Notes: a model not told the origin generated them from the letters alone. Shown: positions 23,366 through 35,880, counted from the stretch's first letter. The stretch: DNA of 64,000 nt from Varanus komodoensis (GCF_004798865.1 NW_025336416.1:2279172-2343171); one strand, 5' to 3'. Translations and numbers: made by a program.

Positions 23366-25667
23366 AAATCTGCCACAGGGTCTGCAAAGGCAGCCCAGAA
23401 CATTGCAACCTCAAGCCTTATCTGTGCTGCAAAATGGATCAGTTTTCTTCCATCACAGCATCTCCACCTAAATCCAAACCTATCTCAGCATTTATATTTC
23501 AAATGCCAATGCTAGCCCCATGGATTAGCTGTGTATGGCTCAGATTCTCTCTCTTCTGCTCATAATTGTCTGTCACCGGTAAACAAAATATACACATCTG
23601 ACAGGTTGTTTTCCAAATGCAGCAAGATGTTTGGCTGAAGCAGTGAAGTGTATATTGATACTGGATTTAAATAATACTTTATATCACTGCCATGCAAAAC
23701 TAACTGTCGCAGAGATGCCTGCAACCATTTTTTTCTTTTTTGCATCGAATGGATTTCAATATTAATCAAATGTTAAACACTGCAAGATCCTTTCTGAACA
23801 GGCGGGTATGTTCAGCATGACCCTTGTCGGGAAGCCAATCACTTCTACAGGACTAGGTCAAGCCCTCTACCTACACTTGACGAAAACACTAGCAGGGATA
23901 TGGGGTGACACCTCCCACCCCCAATTCCCAGCTGCCACTGGTTGCGGTCTACACACCATCAATGCCCTCAGAAAATTTTCCAGAAGCAGAAATTGGGATG
24001 AGTTTGTCCATTGCTTTTTCTCAGTTCATTTCGAACTTTGTGGATTTCTTCAGTCTTAAAATCCCTTTATCCTGATTATTTTTAATATAAGAAGAAATCA
24101 TAAGCCTTTTGTGCACAATACTATTGCCCAATGCAGATTTTCCAAATACAGTGCATATTGGAACACCATGTTCTCTCCTATGTGATTATTTTGACTCAAG
24201 AGCGCCATTGCAACAGCTGGAAAAATGCACACTACAAAGACAATTGAATTTCAGTTTGTGTACAGGTGTGAATGTACAAAATTAGGTAAACACATTAATT
24301 CTTGAACTGGGCAAATATCTCCCACATTCTTAGTTGGAGCTATACCTGGGCATAAGCCAGAAAGTAGCTTCAAATTGCTTCCACAAAGCCCTACCATGTG
24401 ATGATGGGTCTGGAGGTGAAAAGGGAGGGAGGATCTTCACATGTTTCACTGCTGAATTTGTTGCAAGGATAGAATTGTAGAGGTGGAGAAGGTCTCTTGA
24501 GCACATGCCCAGCTTCTGGGGAACCAAAGGGTCTTTGGCTCAGGGAATAAGAATGGTTTGCCGTGTTTCTTTGCTCCTTTCAAGACAAAGCCATGCAGTG
24601 ACCCTTGCCCACCCAAACATTGTGCGAGCCAAGGAAAGTCCAAGATCTCTAGGAGTGTGGCATCAGCCTCCACAAAGTCCTTTTGTGCACCACCAGACTG
24701 CTTACAAGGAAAAGAGAGAGAAAAACCTCTCCTCTCTGAACTCTCTTCTTCCCTTTTGAGTTGCAGGCTTAACCATGCTCACCGGATCCTTGGTCTCCCT
24801 GGTGAGGTGAGTCAGATGATATTCCTGGGACCACCCAGGTGAATGTTCGCAGACAGCATCTGCCCAAAATCTGTGGACATGACGCTCTGGGTTTTTGGGA
24901 GGTTCCAACTGACTTCTCCAAAGACTGGCTGGATTAAAAGGCTCTTTTCCACAATAAAAGACATAGTTGAATGGCCTTTAGGTTGCCAGCACAAATGGGT
25001 AAATCCAGTGGGGAAATTGATTAAGGGGTTGTGAAACTTGAATATGGCTATCAAAACAAATCTCTGGCTATTTGGACTTAAAAGAGAGGAAGGACAGGTG
25101 CACCCATCTATGTACACATTCACAGCATCACACGATGTTTTCACTTCAAATGAGCCTCCAGAAGCACAGAGAACTGAAACGTCACCATGTTGCCTACAAG
25201 GAACTTCAAAAGAAAGGACTACAATACCCCTTTATGAGGGCATAAAGAATGGACTAGGCAACAACTGGTTGAAATTAAATAGGATGTGTTCCAGTAGTCC
25301 ATTGACTAGAGGAGTAAGAGACCAGACAATCTGATCTCCAAATCCTGAAGCTATTTCTTCACATCCACCTCATAAACATGGCACTCAGCATTTTGGTGGG
25401 TCTGTTTATACCCTCTGTTTTACCTGGGTGCATCTTGTAGTGACTTGATCATCTTCATTATCTACCGTGTCAAACGTTAGATGAGCAGTTGTTAAATAAA
25501 GGGAAACGATGAAGGAGGCATGCTTTCAAGAACAATCAGATAAAGATTAGAAACTAAGACTGCTATTAATTTTGTGATCTGTAACTAAAGTGATAACCAA
25601 CTTCCAACAGAAGAGAAGACTTCTTAGAATGCTTAGAATAGCTGCATTGACATGGATCGGTCCGAAG
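23366..25667. other. Unassigned noncoding stretch
   Basis: No recognised repeat apart from an AT-rich patch near 24120-24310 with 'aaaaatgcacactacaaag'-like words. Overlapping small open frames around 24450-24900 on both strands are not supported as genes. Confidence 0.4.
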
Positions 25668-25802
25668 CTACTCATTACCTGCTTTTCCATTCATGTCCTC
25701 CTTGGGCTCTCCAACAGGGAGCTGGTTGGAAGCTGTGTGACCAGAATGGTGGACTAGATCGAGCTTTGCTCTGGATCAGCATGGCTCCTGTGTTCTTCCT
25801 GA
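25668..25802 (+). mobile_element. CR1 LINE 3' UTR fragment
   Basis: 'gagctggttggaagctgtgt', 'gaccagaatggtggactaga' and 'tgctctggatcagcatggct' match the sense end of a reptile CR1 subfamily ('ggctggactagatgggcctttgctctgatccagcaggg'), with the end 'cctgtgttctt'. Decayed and short. Confidence 0.6.
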
Positions 25803-26158
25803 CCCTGATGGGTCTATGTAACATACTCTGGCTCCAATGTGTCCCCTGATTGGCCCTGATATAGGTATTGCCTAACTTGTGGATTTTGGATTTTCTTGGG
25901 TTTTTGCTTGATTTCTGGACTTTATTTTTCCTCTTTAGTTGAGTAAGTGTTTAAAAGCATAGTTTCTGTCTCAAAGCACACACTTCTGAGTAGGCATTTT
26001 TCACTTTCAAGACCTGAAAAAGCAGGAATTCCAAGACCCATCTGCCCCAGCAAGCATGGCCAATGACAGTGCAACGACATCTGGGAAGCACTGAGTCTAG
26101 AATGGCCTCTGGTCTAGTTGATCCAGCAATTTTTATCATTCTTACAGTTGCTATTTCC
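25803..26158. other. Unassigned noncoding stretch
   Basis: Nothing recognised. Confidence 0.5.
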
Positions 26159-26159
26159 C

Positions 26160-26341
26160 CTCTGTTCTCCTCCTGTAAGGAACCCAAGGCAGTGTGCCCT
26201 CTCCTTCTCTTCTCCATTTTATCCTCACAAGAGTCCTATGAAGTGGGTTAGCCTGCGAGCCCATGACTTGGACCCGTGGCCTCATGAAGGATCTTCTGAG
26301 CCCCATTCCAGCTCTCCAACCACTAAGCCACTCTGTCTTTC
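26160..26341 (-). mobile_element. Sauria-type tRNA SINE, antisense, decayed
   Basis: 'gtaaggaacccaaggcagtg', 'tccattttatcctcacaaga', 'cctatgaagtgggttagcct' and 'ctctccaaccactaagccac' follow the inverted SINE order, ending in the tRNA-like head. The centre is partly lost. Confidence 0.6.
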
Positions 26342-28354
26342 TTTCATACAACCCACGCAATTACTCCATTCTTATGCGAAGGTGAGGGGTAAGCGCACAG
26401 CAGAAAGACATTAATAACTGAAGCTTATACCCCATCCCTGCGTTACATCCAGAGCAAAACCGAGTCCATTCCTGTCAATACATTTGCTAGTCCACTTTTA
26501 CCTTATACATGAAAATTGATGTTAGGTTACCCTATCCATATGGATTTGAGCTGCGCACAATTTTTTAAAAAAGATTACGCTGAATAAACCCCTTCTTGCA
26601 TGCAGTCGAAATCTGAGTTCCTACTCATTTGTGCAAATGGCTCCATTCTCACTGACCCAGAGTTGAACAGCCCGTTAGCTGTTTGAGGTGAAGTGAAGCG
26701 CACTCTGTTGTCATTATCTCCTGACAAAAGATGGGAATTGATTCAATGCAAGAGAGGGTTCCATCTGCAATTAAGCAACCGGTGCCTGGACATATCCACC
26801 GTATTCAAGACGATCACTGGAGAGGAGAAAAAGACAGATTCCAATTTATCACAGACTCCCAGTTCTGTGGCAAAGAGACAGGTTTTAACTATTCTTGTCT
26901 GTTTCCACAATACCCAAAGGAGTTTGTAAATTATCCGATCATCTAAGTGAATGATTTATGACTCCCTTTTGGCTCTGATCAAGGATTTGCCCAGCTTCAT
27001 TCATCTTCTTGGATGTAATTGGAGGTAAAATTAAAAATACCTCACTTTTCAGTTCATTGGAATGAACTTACTCTGGGCTTTAACACTAGCTCCAGGTAAA
27101 ACATCCATTAAGATTGGCAGAGGATTCCTCCCGCGCCCCCGACAGCAATTCTGTTTTTAAGGCAAATAAGGAGGGGGAAAATTAATACAAATAGGCACCC
27201 ATCAAAAAATCAATAATTTTTGGGCATAGGATTTAACATCCTTCAACAAACGCAGTTTAATCTGCTCTTATCCTACATTGCAAAAATGAAGCACTTCTTT
27301 GTTCTAAAGGTTAGAATTCTACATGCACAAGTCCTATGAATCTAAAAATGATAAAACAGAACTATTCCTGTGAGGGATACAGCGAACTCCTTAAATCTAA
27401 ATCTCACTTATCGGTAATATTCCAGCAAGCGATGCTTTTTCTCTTACTGTATTTCATCCCAGATTTTAAAAATTGTTCCTATTATTATTATTATTATTTC
27501 TGTGAAAATTCTTTTTTTTTTCTTTTTCTCTTTGTCTGTCACCAAGTAAACATTATGCATATCACTGGTGGTAACAAAGCAAGGCTCAGACTTGCTCAGA
27601 TACATTTCAGCATCACAGTCTATACAAAATAAATACTACACTACTATATACCAGGTATTTCTTAACTCCATGATAGTCTTGATTCAATGGATCATACATT
27701 CACATATACATATCTATTTTTCCATGATGCCCAGCTACTCATGCACATCGGTAAAACACCACACCATAGAAGCAACAATGTAGTCCTCTGGTCCATACAG
27801 CAAGATTGTTGGTTTGCAATATTTCTCAGTGCACACATGAGCATTATTAGTGTAGATGGAGGAACAGGGAGAAATTGCTTGAAAGAACTGAGAGCTGAAA
27901 CAAGCTCTTTATGTGCCAAATGCATTAGAAAAATCAGAAGTGTTAAACACACACGCAAAGAACCTGAAGAGATTCCTAACCCACTAGTTTCTCTTCGGAA
28001 AGACCAGATAATTCTGAACCCCAAAATATGAGGACAATGTGGGAAGCGCCCCATTGCTTGCATCCTGGATTGCCTGGGTATGACAATACAAAAAGGCATC
28101 TTTCCAAGACAGTCCAATAATTTTCAGGAATAATGAATAGGAATTGAACATCTCCCTACCATTGCCGTAAAGACTGCCAGGTTTCTACAGGCTCTAGGAA
28201 CAGCAAATTCTAACCCTTTGCCCGCATGTTGCTGGTCTGATGGTTTCCAATAGTTAATTCCCAGGTCTTTTATTGGAAAGATTACTGCATTGAATCTGGC
28301 CTGGATTAAGCACCTTGTAAAAATACCCTTGAAGGGGAGGGGAAGGAGGGATGA
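26342..28354. other. Unassigned noncoding stretch
   Basis: Ordinary AT-rich sequence with a short (TTA)6 at 27481-27497 and a T-rich run near 27511-27530. The part from 26640 to 26950 is repeat-free and could be single-copy sequence. No gene is supported: a 141-residue minus-strand frame (27692-28117) and an overlapping plus-strand frame have no known motif. Confidence 0.4.
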
Positions 28355-28690
28355 ATAAAAGAAGAAGCTACTTAATGCATTTAGGTGTTCCTATAATGCC
28401 CCTACAATGAAAGATTAGAGTGAGGATTTTCTAAATAATGAAGATGTATGGCATACGGGATGAAGGGAGGAAACTGCTGAAATTGTCAATGCATTTGGGT
28501 CTTTTTATTCAGCTGAAATCCCCCTTTTCTGCCATTGTGCATGGTATTCATTATGCTGTAGATAAATTAAAAATATGATGTGCAGAGATTTAGCATTGTG
28601 CTTAATTGGCTTTTAATCTATTCAACTACAATATGGTTTAAGTGCTAATTTGCTGGGATGGAGTTCAGCACTGTGTCTCACTTTTAGAGG
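28355..28690. promoter_or_regulatory. Possible conserved noncoding element (inference)
   Basis: An AT-rich, repeat-free block with clustered factor-like words: 'gccattgtgc' (28531-28540, SOX-like), 'ggtattcattatgctg' (about 28542-28557), 'cttaattggcttttaatc' (28601-28618) and 'gtgctaatttgctg' near 28642-28655. This pattern resembles vertebrate noncoding elements near developmental genes. Conservation is untested. Confidence 0.22.
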
Positions 28691-29107
28691 GGTTTTTTTG
28701 GGGGGGGATAGGATTGCTCTGCTCCTCAATTTTTGAAGTGTGTTTGCCATGAATAAATGCAGATTTCCACATTTTATTACTGTGTATAAAGTACTGTGTA
28801 TTAGGAGAAGGCCCAGCTGCTAACAGAATGATCAGCAAATCTACCACATGCAAACTAGCTCAATAAAGTTGTAACACATTCTGAACCTGCTTGCATATTA
28901 GGAAGTACAGTGGACTATGGAACAGATCGAGCCACAGTTTGCATAAGTGGGTGGGACTTTAATCCCCCCCTTTAATCTATCTACAACATTCCTGAAGATC
29001 TTTTGTAAATCCCAAGAAATTCTCCATGGATTTAGTAAGGTGACAATTGACGCTGGTTCCATTTTTATAAACCTTTACGTTGATAATCACGCCTTTGTTT
29101 TTCATGC
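28691..29107. other. Unassigned noncoding stretch
   Basis: Contains a T/G homopolymer patch at 28692-28708. Nothing else recognised. Confidence 0.5.
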
Positions 29108-29275
29108 AAGGCATTCCTCCCCTATGGTTTATCCTCACAAGGACCTTATGAGGTATGTTAAGCCAAGAGTTAAGGACTGACCAAAGTCACCCAGAAAGCT
29201 TTTGAAACCAAGTCAGGACTAAAACCCAGTGTTCCAGTCCACCACTCTGATCTCTATACCGCACTAGATCCAAAA
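29108..29275 (-). mobile_element. Sauria-type tRNA SINE, antisense, decayed
   Basis: 'atggtttatcctcacaagga', 'ccttatgaggtatgttaagc', 'gactgaccaaagtcacccag', 'gtgttccagtccaccactct' and 'gatctctataccgcacta' match the inverted SINE. The right end is the tRNA-like head. There is no obvious A-rich tail on the left. Confidence 0.6.
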
Positions 29276-30167
29276 CTGCTATCCTCTGGATAGTAGTGTT
29301 CTTCTAGGGCATATCCCTTGGCTAGGGCTAAAATATAGAGTTCCCAGTACAAATCTCTTTCTCTCATTTTATCCATGTACAAGTGAATCTAGGAAAATCT
29401 TCCCTATACAAGTTCATAGTATTATTTCATCTAATGAAGGATTGTCTCCTTTGACCAGGATTATGTCTTCCAACTGTCGGGTCGAGGCAGGGTCCTCAGC
29501 TGATATTTCCTGATATCATTTCCCTGGAAATGATTGGCTCATGAGATCCACACTTAAAAACAAGGTAAAACATTTATTTCTCCACTCTCTACACACCCAA
29601 TAAATGCTCACTGTGTTGCTGTAGAATGATAACTTTGTTTCCTTTGTCAGGCATGATGGAAAACTTGAGTAGCGTCTTCATATTGCACAGACTAAACTAC
29701 CTTGGCTGTAGCGGAGGTGGAATTTTATAGCCCGCAAAAAGAGCTTACCTGATATTCTTCAATAGATTTCTTGACATCTTGTAAACTGCCAGGAAAGCTG
29801 TCCTGTCAAATCACATCAGACCTTCCAGCAGTCTGAAACAAAGGCAACCTTATGAGGTGAGCTTCTTGATGCCATTCATCCTTGTACCCTGTCCAGCTAC
29901 AAATGAAACACACACTGAGACTGTAAGACACTTAGGGCAGACACTTAGGGCAGAGGCAAAAGGGCTCAAATGCAATTTTTGCAAGCAGTTGCAGAGAAAA
30001 TCACCCCTGCTAGCAATTTTTGGAATCACTGAGGTAAAGCCTTCATCTGTTCATGGCCCTCATTGCCTTCACTCCGGATGACCTTGATGCACCATGACTG
30101 ATGTCCACACAGGTCTGATTGGCTACATTCCGGTCAGTGCATGATCTCTGATTGGCCAGGAGCAGTT
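29276..30167. other. Unassigned noncoding stretch
   Basis: No recognised repeat. A small direct duplication of 'gacacttagggcag' lies at about 29927-29955. Confidence 0.45.
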
Positions 30168-30300
30168 GAGAAAGAACATAAGAGCAGTCATGCTAGATCA
30201 GAACAAGCTCCATGTAAGCCAGCATTCTGTTCACACCAGGCAGTGGTCCACAAGCAATGCCATCTCTATTGTGGCAGGAACTTGAACCTATTCTGTCAAT
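30168..30300 (-). mobile_element. CR1 LINE tail, antisense, decayed
   Basis: 'agaaagaacataagagcagt', 'catgctagatcagaacaagc' and 'cagcattctgttcacaccag' match the inverted end of a CR1 subfamily ('agaacataagaagagccctgctggatcagacc', 'ccagcatcctgtt'). Diverged and short. Confidence 0.5.
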
Positions 30301-30529
30301 GTGGGGACAAGGGAAATTACCCTTTGTCACAAGACATCCTCTGATGTTCTTCTGATTCTCTTTCTATCTTCTGTCCACAGGCTGGATGTTCCTCAAAGCT
30401 GAAGGAGACCCATTGAAATTGGGGGAATGTAAATCAGTTATATTGGTTTCAATGAATCTGTGCTAGCCATGGCTTCATCTGAGTTCAGTAGGTTATATTT
30501 TAAGGGCACATCTGGCAAAAATATTATCA

Positions 30530-30925
30530 ACACAGGTTAGTCAGTATCTGCACGGAGGGTGTCTACCCGGAGGAGAGCCTTCTCTGCAGTGGCACCCAGA
30601 CTGTGGAATGTGCTTCCCAGAGAGGTCTGCCTTGCACCGACATTTTACTCCTGGTGCCAGGTAAAGACCTCTTTATTTAACCATCAGTTTAACAATTAAG
30701 GGTTTTAGACATTTAAAGATTTTTTTTCTTTTTGTTTTCACAGTCACTGTTCCTATTTTATTTTTCCTTTTTTATTTTTTAGTTTATATGTTCAATTTTA
30801 GATGTTTTAATAACTGTGGTTTTATTATTGTATTTCAGAATTTTATATGATGTAAGCCGTCCTGAGTGCTTGTGTGGAAGGATGGGATAGAAATGTTTGT
30901 AATGCATGTAATGAATAATGAATGT
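30530..30925 (+). mobile_element. L2-like LINE 3' end
   Basis: 'cccggaggagagccttctct', 'gcagtggcacccagactgtg' and 'gaatgtgcttcccagagagg' encode RRAFSAVAPRLWN-like residues (one frame shifted). Then come 'tggtgccaggtaaagacctc', a T-rich 3' UTR, 'tgatgtaagccgtcctgagt' and 'gggatagaaatgtttgtaat'. It is 5'-truncated. Confidence 0.7.
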
Positions 30926-31544
30926 ATAAGATGAAGAAAACATGCAGAATCTGTTGCTGATCTCACTGAGAATGCAGTGAGAATGCAGTTAATTTTGTAA
31001 ACCAAGATGAATCAGACTATTGCTAGATGACTTTCTATCTACCCAGGTTTTCCCTGAGGGAGGAAGGTTCCACATTCTTCATAATCATGAGGGCAAATAG
31101 TCATGCAGGCAAGCCCTGTCCCATGATCCCTCCTTCCCAGTTAGAAGAAGCCCCTTTCTCCGGAAGAAGGAAAGTGATAGCTAGGGATGAAAAAGAAATG
31201 TTTCAGTTCTCATTGCAATGCAAGCACTAATCTGTACTTCCCTACCAGCCATGCAAACTGTAGCACAGTCATGCTTCAATATTCTTGCTTCCCCGATTTT
31301 CCCATTAAAAAAAAGCTTTAAAAAAAAGCTTTAAAAAGCAAAACAACAACAACAAAAACATAGGGGAATCCAATGTTCATTTTCCAATGAAAAATCCAAT
31401 CCAAAAATGCAAAAAATCATAGGTGAGGGAAAATTCAGTGCATATGCATGTGAAAATAGAAACCTGCAGTATATTAAGGACAATTTATGAATATATATGA
31501 GGAAACTGTACTTATGACTCCCCTTCTTACATGTTCACAAGCTA
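30926..31544. other. Unassigned noncoding stretch
   Basis: A-rich and unremarkable, with a local direct repeat 'aaaaaaagctttaaaa' at about 31308-31338. Confidence 0.45.
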
Positions 31545-32018
31545 CTGGTCTGTTTCCAGACAGAATTTAAAGTGCTGCCTATGACCCATCAAGCCCCATA
31601 TGGCTTCACGTCAAGCTATCTGAAATGATATAATGTTAACATAAGCTGGAGATGCCCTTCTTTTGAGGCTGCCATTTTCGGAGGCATGCTTGGTAGCAAT
31701 GGAAAAGAAGGTTTCCCAGTCCCTATTCTCAGGCTGTGGAACTCTTTCCCAAGGAAGGCTGTAAGTTCATGCCAATTTTGCTTTCCTTTTGCTAGCAGTC
31801 ACAAACTGCTGCAATTAAGCAGACCTTTAACATGTTAATAGGACTATTGAACTGGACACAGCTTTATGCTGTCATTGCTGAGGTTTTCATTGCATTTAAT
31901 GAATTGGTCTTATTGTTGTGCTTACCCAGGTTATTCATGACTGTAAGCCACTTCACCATTTTTGGTAGAAATTTGGGATCAATCCATCCATCCATGCATA
32001 CATGCATGCATGCATAAC
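31545..32018 (+). mobile_element. L2-like LINE 3' end, decayed, with (CATC)/(CATG) tail
   Basis: 'gtttccagacagaatttaaa', 'gtgctgcctatgacccatca' and 'ctcaggctgtggaactcttt' match the ORF2 C-terminal coding part. 'tgactgtaagccacttcacc' is the 3' UTR. The tail has expanded into 'atccatccatccatgcatac' units at 31981-32018. Confidence 0.55.
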
Positions 32019-33229
32019 AACAGCTGTCTTTGGACTACAATAGTTTTATGGAATTACTCCCTCAACCACAATCTACCCATATATTCTGACCAGCATTTGG
32101 GGTCTTTGTCTAAGTGCAACTCCCAATAAAGTGTCAGGCGGTGGAAAGTAAGCATTCCTAGTGACAGTCCTCACATGCACCATGCTAGCCCTCTCTTTCC
32201 CCAGTGCAATTACAAATACCTGCAGTTTTCTTGATGGGGGTATTTCTGTGTGATGTTATTAACGGGTTGCTTTTGTATTAAATACCGCTTACATCTAAAT
32301 TGTTATTTTGAAGATTTAAAACTGTTTTTAAATTCTGTATTATGGAATTCTTTTTTTAAAAAATAGTATGTTCCTTAGACTTTCAGCTGTTGGGCAGTAG
32401 AAAAGTCAAATTAATGATAACAGTAGAAAAGCAGGTGAAAAAGCATTCACATTTTCCTCCAGATGGATTTTAGTTTTGTTTTTAAAATGAAAACTAATGC
32501 AGAAAAAGAATGAAATGAATGTAAGCCTGGGGAAATGAAAGTGAGCCAGATCAAAATAGACATGTCAGAATCATCCTCCCCTAACAGTGGCACAGTGCAC
32601 ATGAAGGAGCTTGAAACAGGCACAACTGTTCTTGTGTAGACCCTAGCTGAGGACACAACACCCTTCACATCCCGTGCCCCTCCGCACACGCATGTTACTT
32701 GAAAAGGCGAGATCATCTGAATCCCTGGTTTTCTTGGGCACACATTCCAACAGGCTTCCTTTATTAGCCATTAGCACAAGCTGAACGTTTTCACAGATCC
32801 ACATTCACACTGCTGGTTCTCTCTAAATATCATTTCAGCTAGTTGTCTGTCTCCCTCAGCAGGCATATCAAATGCCACAACTGAGATAAGCTGAAAGACA
32901 TTTAAGGAAACTATTTACAGAGTATTTCCCAGAGTGTTTACACTGAGTATTAAGTGGTCTTAGTGCTGAAAATAAAATCTAAATGCTTGGACCACAAGGC
33001 TGCACTCGGATAGGTCCTGAAAAACATGCGGATATCTGGCCACAATACCCCAGTGCCCATGCAGAGATTCGCAACAAGTTCTTAGAAAGCCATCTGCACT
33101 GCGTTTCGGCATATTGGCTCCTGTTGGCAATCCTTCTCCCAACCAACAGGGTACCTCAGCTATGAAACTGTTGAATGATGTCATATTAAGATTTTGACAG
33201 CACATTTATGATGTTTGAAGGATTCTCTC
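32019..33229. other. Unassigned noncoding stretch
   Basis: No recognised repeat or exon. Parts of 32280-32420 are AT-rich. Confidence 0.4.
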
Positions 33230-33480
33230 CTTGTCCACACCCTGTCCGTATGTCCAGATGATCAGAGAAAGCCCTTCCATTCTCCATATTCCATCTATAA
33301 GGGGAACACGTTTTAAAAAATCTACTAGAAGAGGGGCTTGTCTGTGTTGGCACCCTACCTTTGGGATACACTTGCATGGGAAGGACACCTGGTAACAATG
33401 CTGTACCCTTTTTCTGTGCCAGATTAACATCTTTTTTTAAAAAAAATCTGCACCAAGCATTTTAAATTTAAGTTTGCATT
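33230..33480 (+). mobile_element. Possible L2-like LINE fragment, strongly decayed
   Basis: 'agaggggcttgtctgtgttg', 'gcaccctacctttgggatac' and 'acttgcatgggaaggacacc' keep the order of the L2-like 'gccttctctgtggtggcacc...tggaat...ccccagagaggt' region. Similarity is weak. Confidence 0.3.
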
Positions 33481-34377
33481 TTAGTTGAGAGGTTATATGC
33501 CTCCCAATCGGATGCATTGATGTTTAAGTATAATGCACTTCTTTTTAAGTGGATGAAGAGTAAGCCAAAATGTCTGAAAGATCACTAGTAGCTCACCCCT
33601 ACTTTATAGTGTAGCTTCAACCCCATAAAGCTTTCTTGACATATCATAGCTGGCTGGTTGCTGAGCTACATTTACTTCTTCTGGGACTAAGAGAGAATGT
33701 TCCTCTTCCATTCACCCGCTTCAACCAGACCATGAACCGGTGGAGAAGAACATCATGTCAGTTCTTCATGGACAGAGTGAAATCCTTCCAAGAATCCCGA
33801 CAGGAGCTTGCTGTTGGCAGCGGAAGTCCCCCTTTCCTTGTTCAGTCCTCTTTGCACCATCAGCCCATGTGGCCAGGAGAAAGAGTAGCTTGCCAGTCAT
33901 CAGGAATGGCTTTCTTCATAGGATGCAGAAGGCAACAAGGGGTGGGGAGGGATAGTCACCCAGTGAGAGGACATCTACCAGCAGTCCCTAGGATTTGTTA
34001 AATTGTGATCCTTAGGCTTAACTCTGATTTAGGATGGGCTTATTAAGCTGAACTTTCCAGCGGCCTGATTCTGGAGATGGCTAAACAAAATGGGTCACAT
34101 CTCCCAGTGTAAGAAGTTCCTCTTACCCTTAGAACAGCTTGTGGTACATGCCCCTCAAAGAAACAGCTGGAGTGTTGAACCAAAATGCTAAATCCAGTCT
34201 GCCTGGAGCACCAAATAATTACTCCCCCTTCCCCATAACAACAGGTCATTCCTGCTTTTCCCAGCAGCCTTTCATTTTGTGGTTTCCCGGGATCTTTGTG
34301 ATTTCATCTCCATTCTAAAAGGTTGAAATACTTCTCCCCAGACATACTTACTAGCAGCAAGTGCTTTGAATGGCATT
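33481..34377. other. Unassigned noncoding stretch
   Basis: Nothing recognised. A 121-codon plus-strand frame (33636-34001) has no known motif. Confidence 0.4.
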
Positions 34378-34500
34378 ATGATTCATTACATTTCTATACT
34401 GCCCATAGCTGACTTAATTTGTGAGTCACCCATCCAGACTTCAACCAGGTCTGAGCATGCTTAGCTTCCAGGATGAGACAGAATCAAGAAGTTCAGGCTA
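34378..34500 (-). mobile_element. 5S rRNA-derived SINE-like copy, antisense
   Basis: The minus strand from about 34485 to 34426 reads 'cctggaagctaagcatgctc' and 'agacctggttgaagtctgga' followed by 'tgggtgac'. 5S rRNA reads 'ctcggaagctaagcagggtc', 'gggcctggttagtacttgga', 'tgggagac'. This covers the internal RNA polymerase III promoter of 5S RNA. Downstream, toward 34378, it runs into 'gggcagtatagaaatgtaat', a LINE-tail-like sequence. A 5S head joined to a LINE-like tail is the layout of a SINE, not of a 5S gene. The copy is diverged and lacks both 5S ends. Confidence 0.65.
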
Positions 34501-35559
34501 CACAGAAGATATGGTGGCAGATTTGGTATTTTGGCACACCCTTGTGTCTCAGACTCCATCTGAAACTGAATGGGGCCTGGGGCTGAAAGAGGCTCAACAG
34601 TATGGTTGTGTACAGGAAGGCAGGATGACATTAAATTTGAGTTAATCAGTTGCATGGTTTTCTCCAAATGTCTGACCTGTCTCATTTCTGTATGGATTTG
34701 TACTTGATCGGTTAATTTCAAAAATTCAAGAAAAAGTGCATTTAAATGCATATCTCAATCTGTATTTTCAGAAATGTGCCTTTTCTCCAAATACATTTTA
34801 AATATACAACTTACTGTCTTTGAGATGCAACCTGTATCAAATATTCCAAATGCATGTAAGCCAGTGCATAACCAAGTTCCGATTCTCACATTCATCTCAG
34901 AGTTGTGGATAAGTCAAAATTAACAGAGGCCAAATTCCATGAATATTGCAATCCATGTGGAGACTCTTAGCACTGCAACTGCTTCCTCTAGATGAGTTTC
35001 TGGAATGAAATCATAATACCTTTAAAAACCCACAGTTCCCTGTGAATAGGAGGAAGTTGGAAATGAGGACTTGATTGATAGGTGATTATTCTAACCCTTC
35101 ACCTTGATTACTTGGAGGGCAAGTAGCATGTCTGATCACAGGCTAAGAGAAGACAATGAACTGAGGGGACCGGGTGATTGTCTAATCGTATGCGCCTCGC
35201 CCTCAATTTTAAGACAGGGAAGAACCTAGTGATCGAAAAAAGAGTGGAAGAGATATGCTAAAAGGTCTGATAGAAATTCTTATGTTTGAATTGGCCATCA
35301 AAATGCTTCCAGCAGACTTTCTCAGTAGTAATGGAACTGTCCGTTCATGCTAGCAAAATGCCATCAGTACAACACACTGAGGCACAGAAGGAAGGCCCGT
35401 CTCTGTTGTCCAATATCAGGAGCAAATGGCAGGTTTGACCTCATTCCAGCAAAGGCCCCCAGTATTATTCCCCCAAAGTAGTGAATGGAGAATGGTATTT
35501 GCTTGGGGATGGAGACTTCTTTTCCTGAAACTCTGAGGGAAGATCAGTCCTATTCAACT
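34501..35559. other. Unassigned stretch with AT-rich TGCA-word tract
   Basis: 34680-34870 is AT-rich with words such as 'aaagtgcatttaaatgcata' and 'cagaaatgtgcc'. The rest is not recognised. Confidence 0.4.
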
Positions 35560-35880
35560 GGGGTTGCTTCACCTCCCTAACCCCTGTGGCTATAGCTTCA
35601 AGACTGTCCCCTTTAATGGCCCAGAAGGCCATGCAGATGTGACTCTTCATGCAGTGGGCAAACATAATTACATAATTACTCCAATCTCAATGGGGCCTCT
35701 TACTCATTGCAATGCTTACTTTGAGCTCCCAGTGGTGCTTCATGGTGGTGAGCCTATTTTAGGGGTAGAGTTTATCACCATGGATAATTCCTATAGAGCT
35801 CAAAATGAAAGCTGCAATGAGCGAGGAGCCATGGGTGGTATCAGCCTGTTGCCATCAGGACAAGTACGAATTGTGACCTA
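35560..35880 (+). repeat. Unclassified repeat Y, copy 1
   Basis: The part 35685-35870 aligns in the same orientation with about 50400-50570. Shared words are 'ttgcaatgcttactttgagc' versus 'ctgtagcccttattttgagt' and 'agctcaaaatgaaagctgca' versus 'ggctcaaaataaaagctgca', then 'atgagcgaggagccat' versus 'atgcctgaggagcacc'. A 105-codon frame spans this copy (35564-35881), but its partner has no matching long frame, so a host gene is unlikely. It may be a fragment of a transposon coding region. Confidence 0.45.

Noticed and set aside
29483-29850. Possible solo LTR (begins TGTCGGG, contains AATAAA)
   Set aside because: No matching end, target-site duplication, second copy or internal element could be found, so the resemblance is not enough to name one.
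34426-34485. 5S rRNA gene or pseudogene
   Set aside because: Only the central part of 5S is present, and it passes into a LINE-like tail, which fits a SINE better than a 5S copy.
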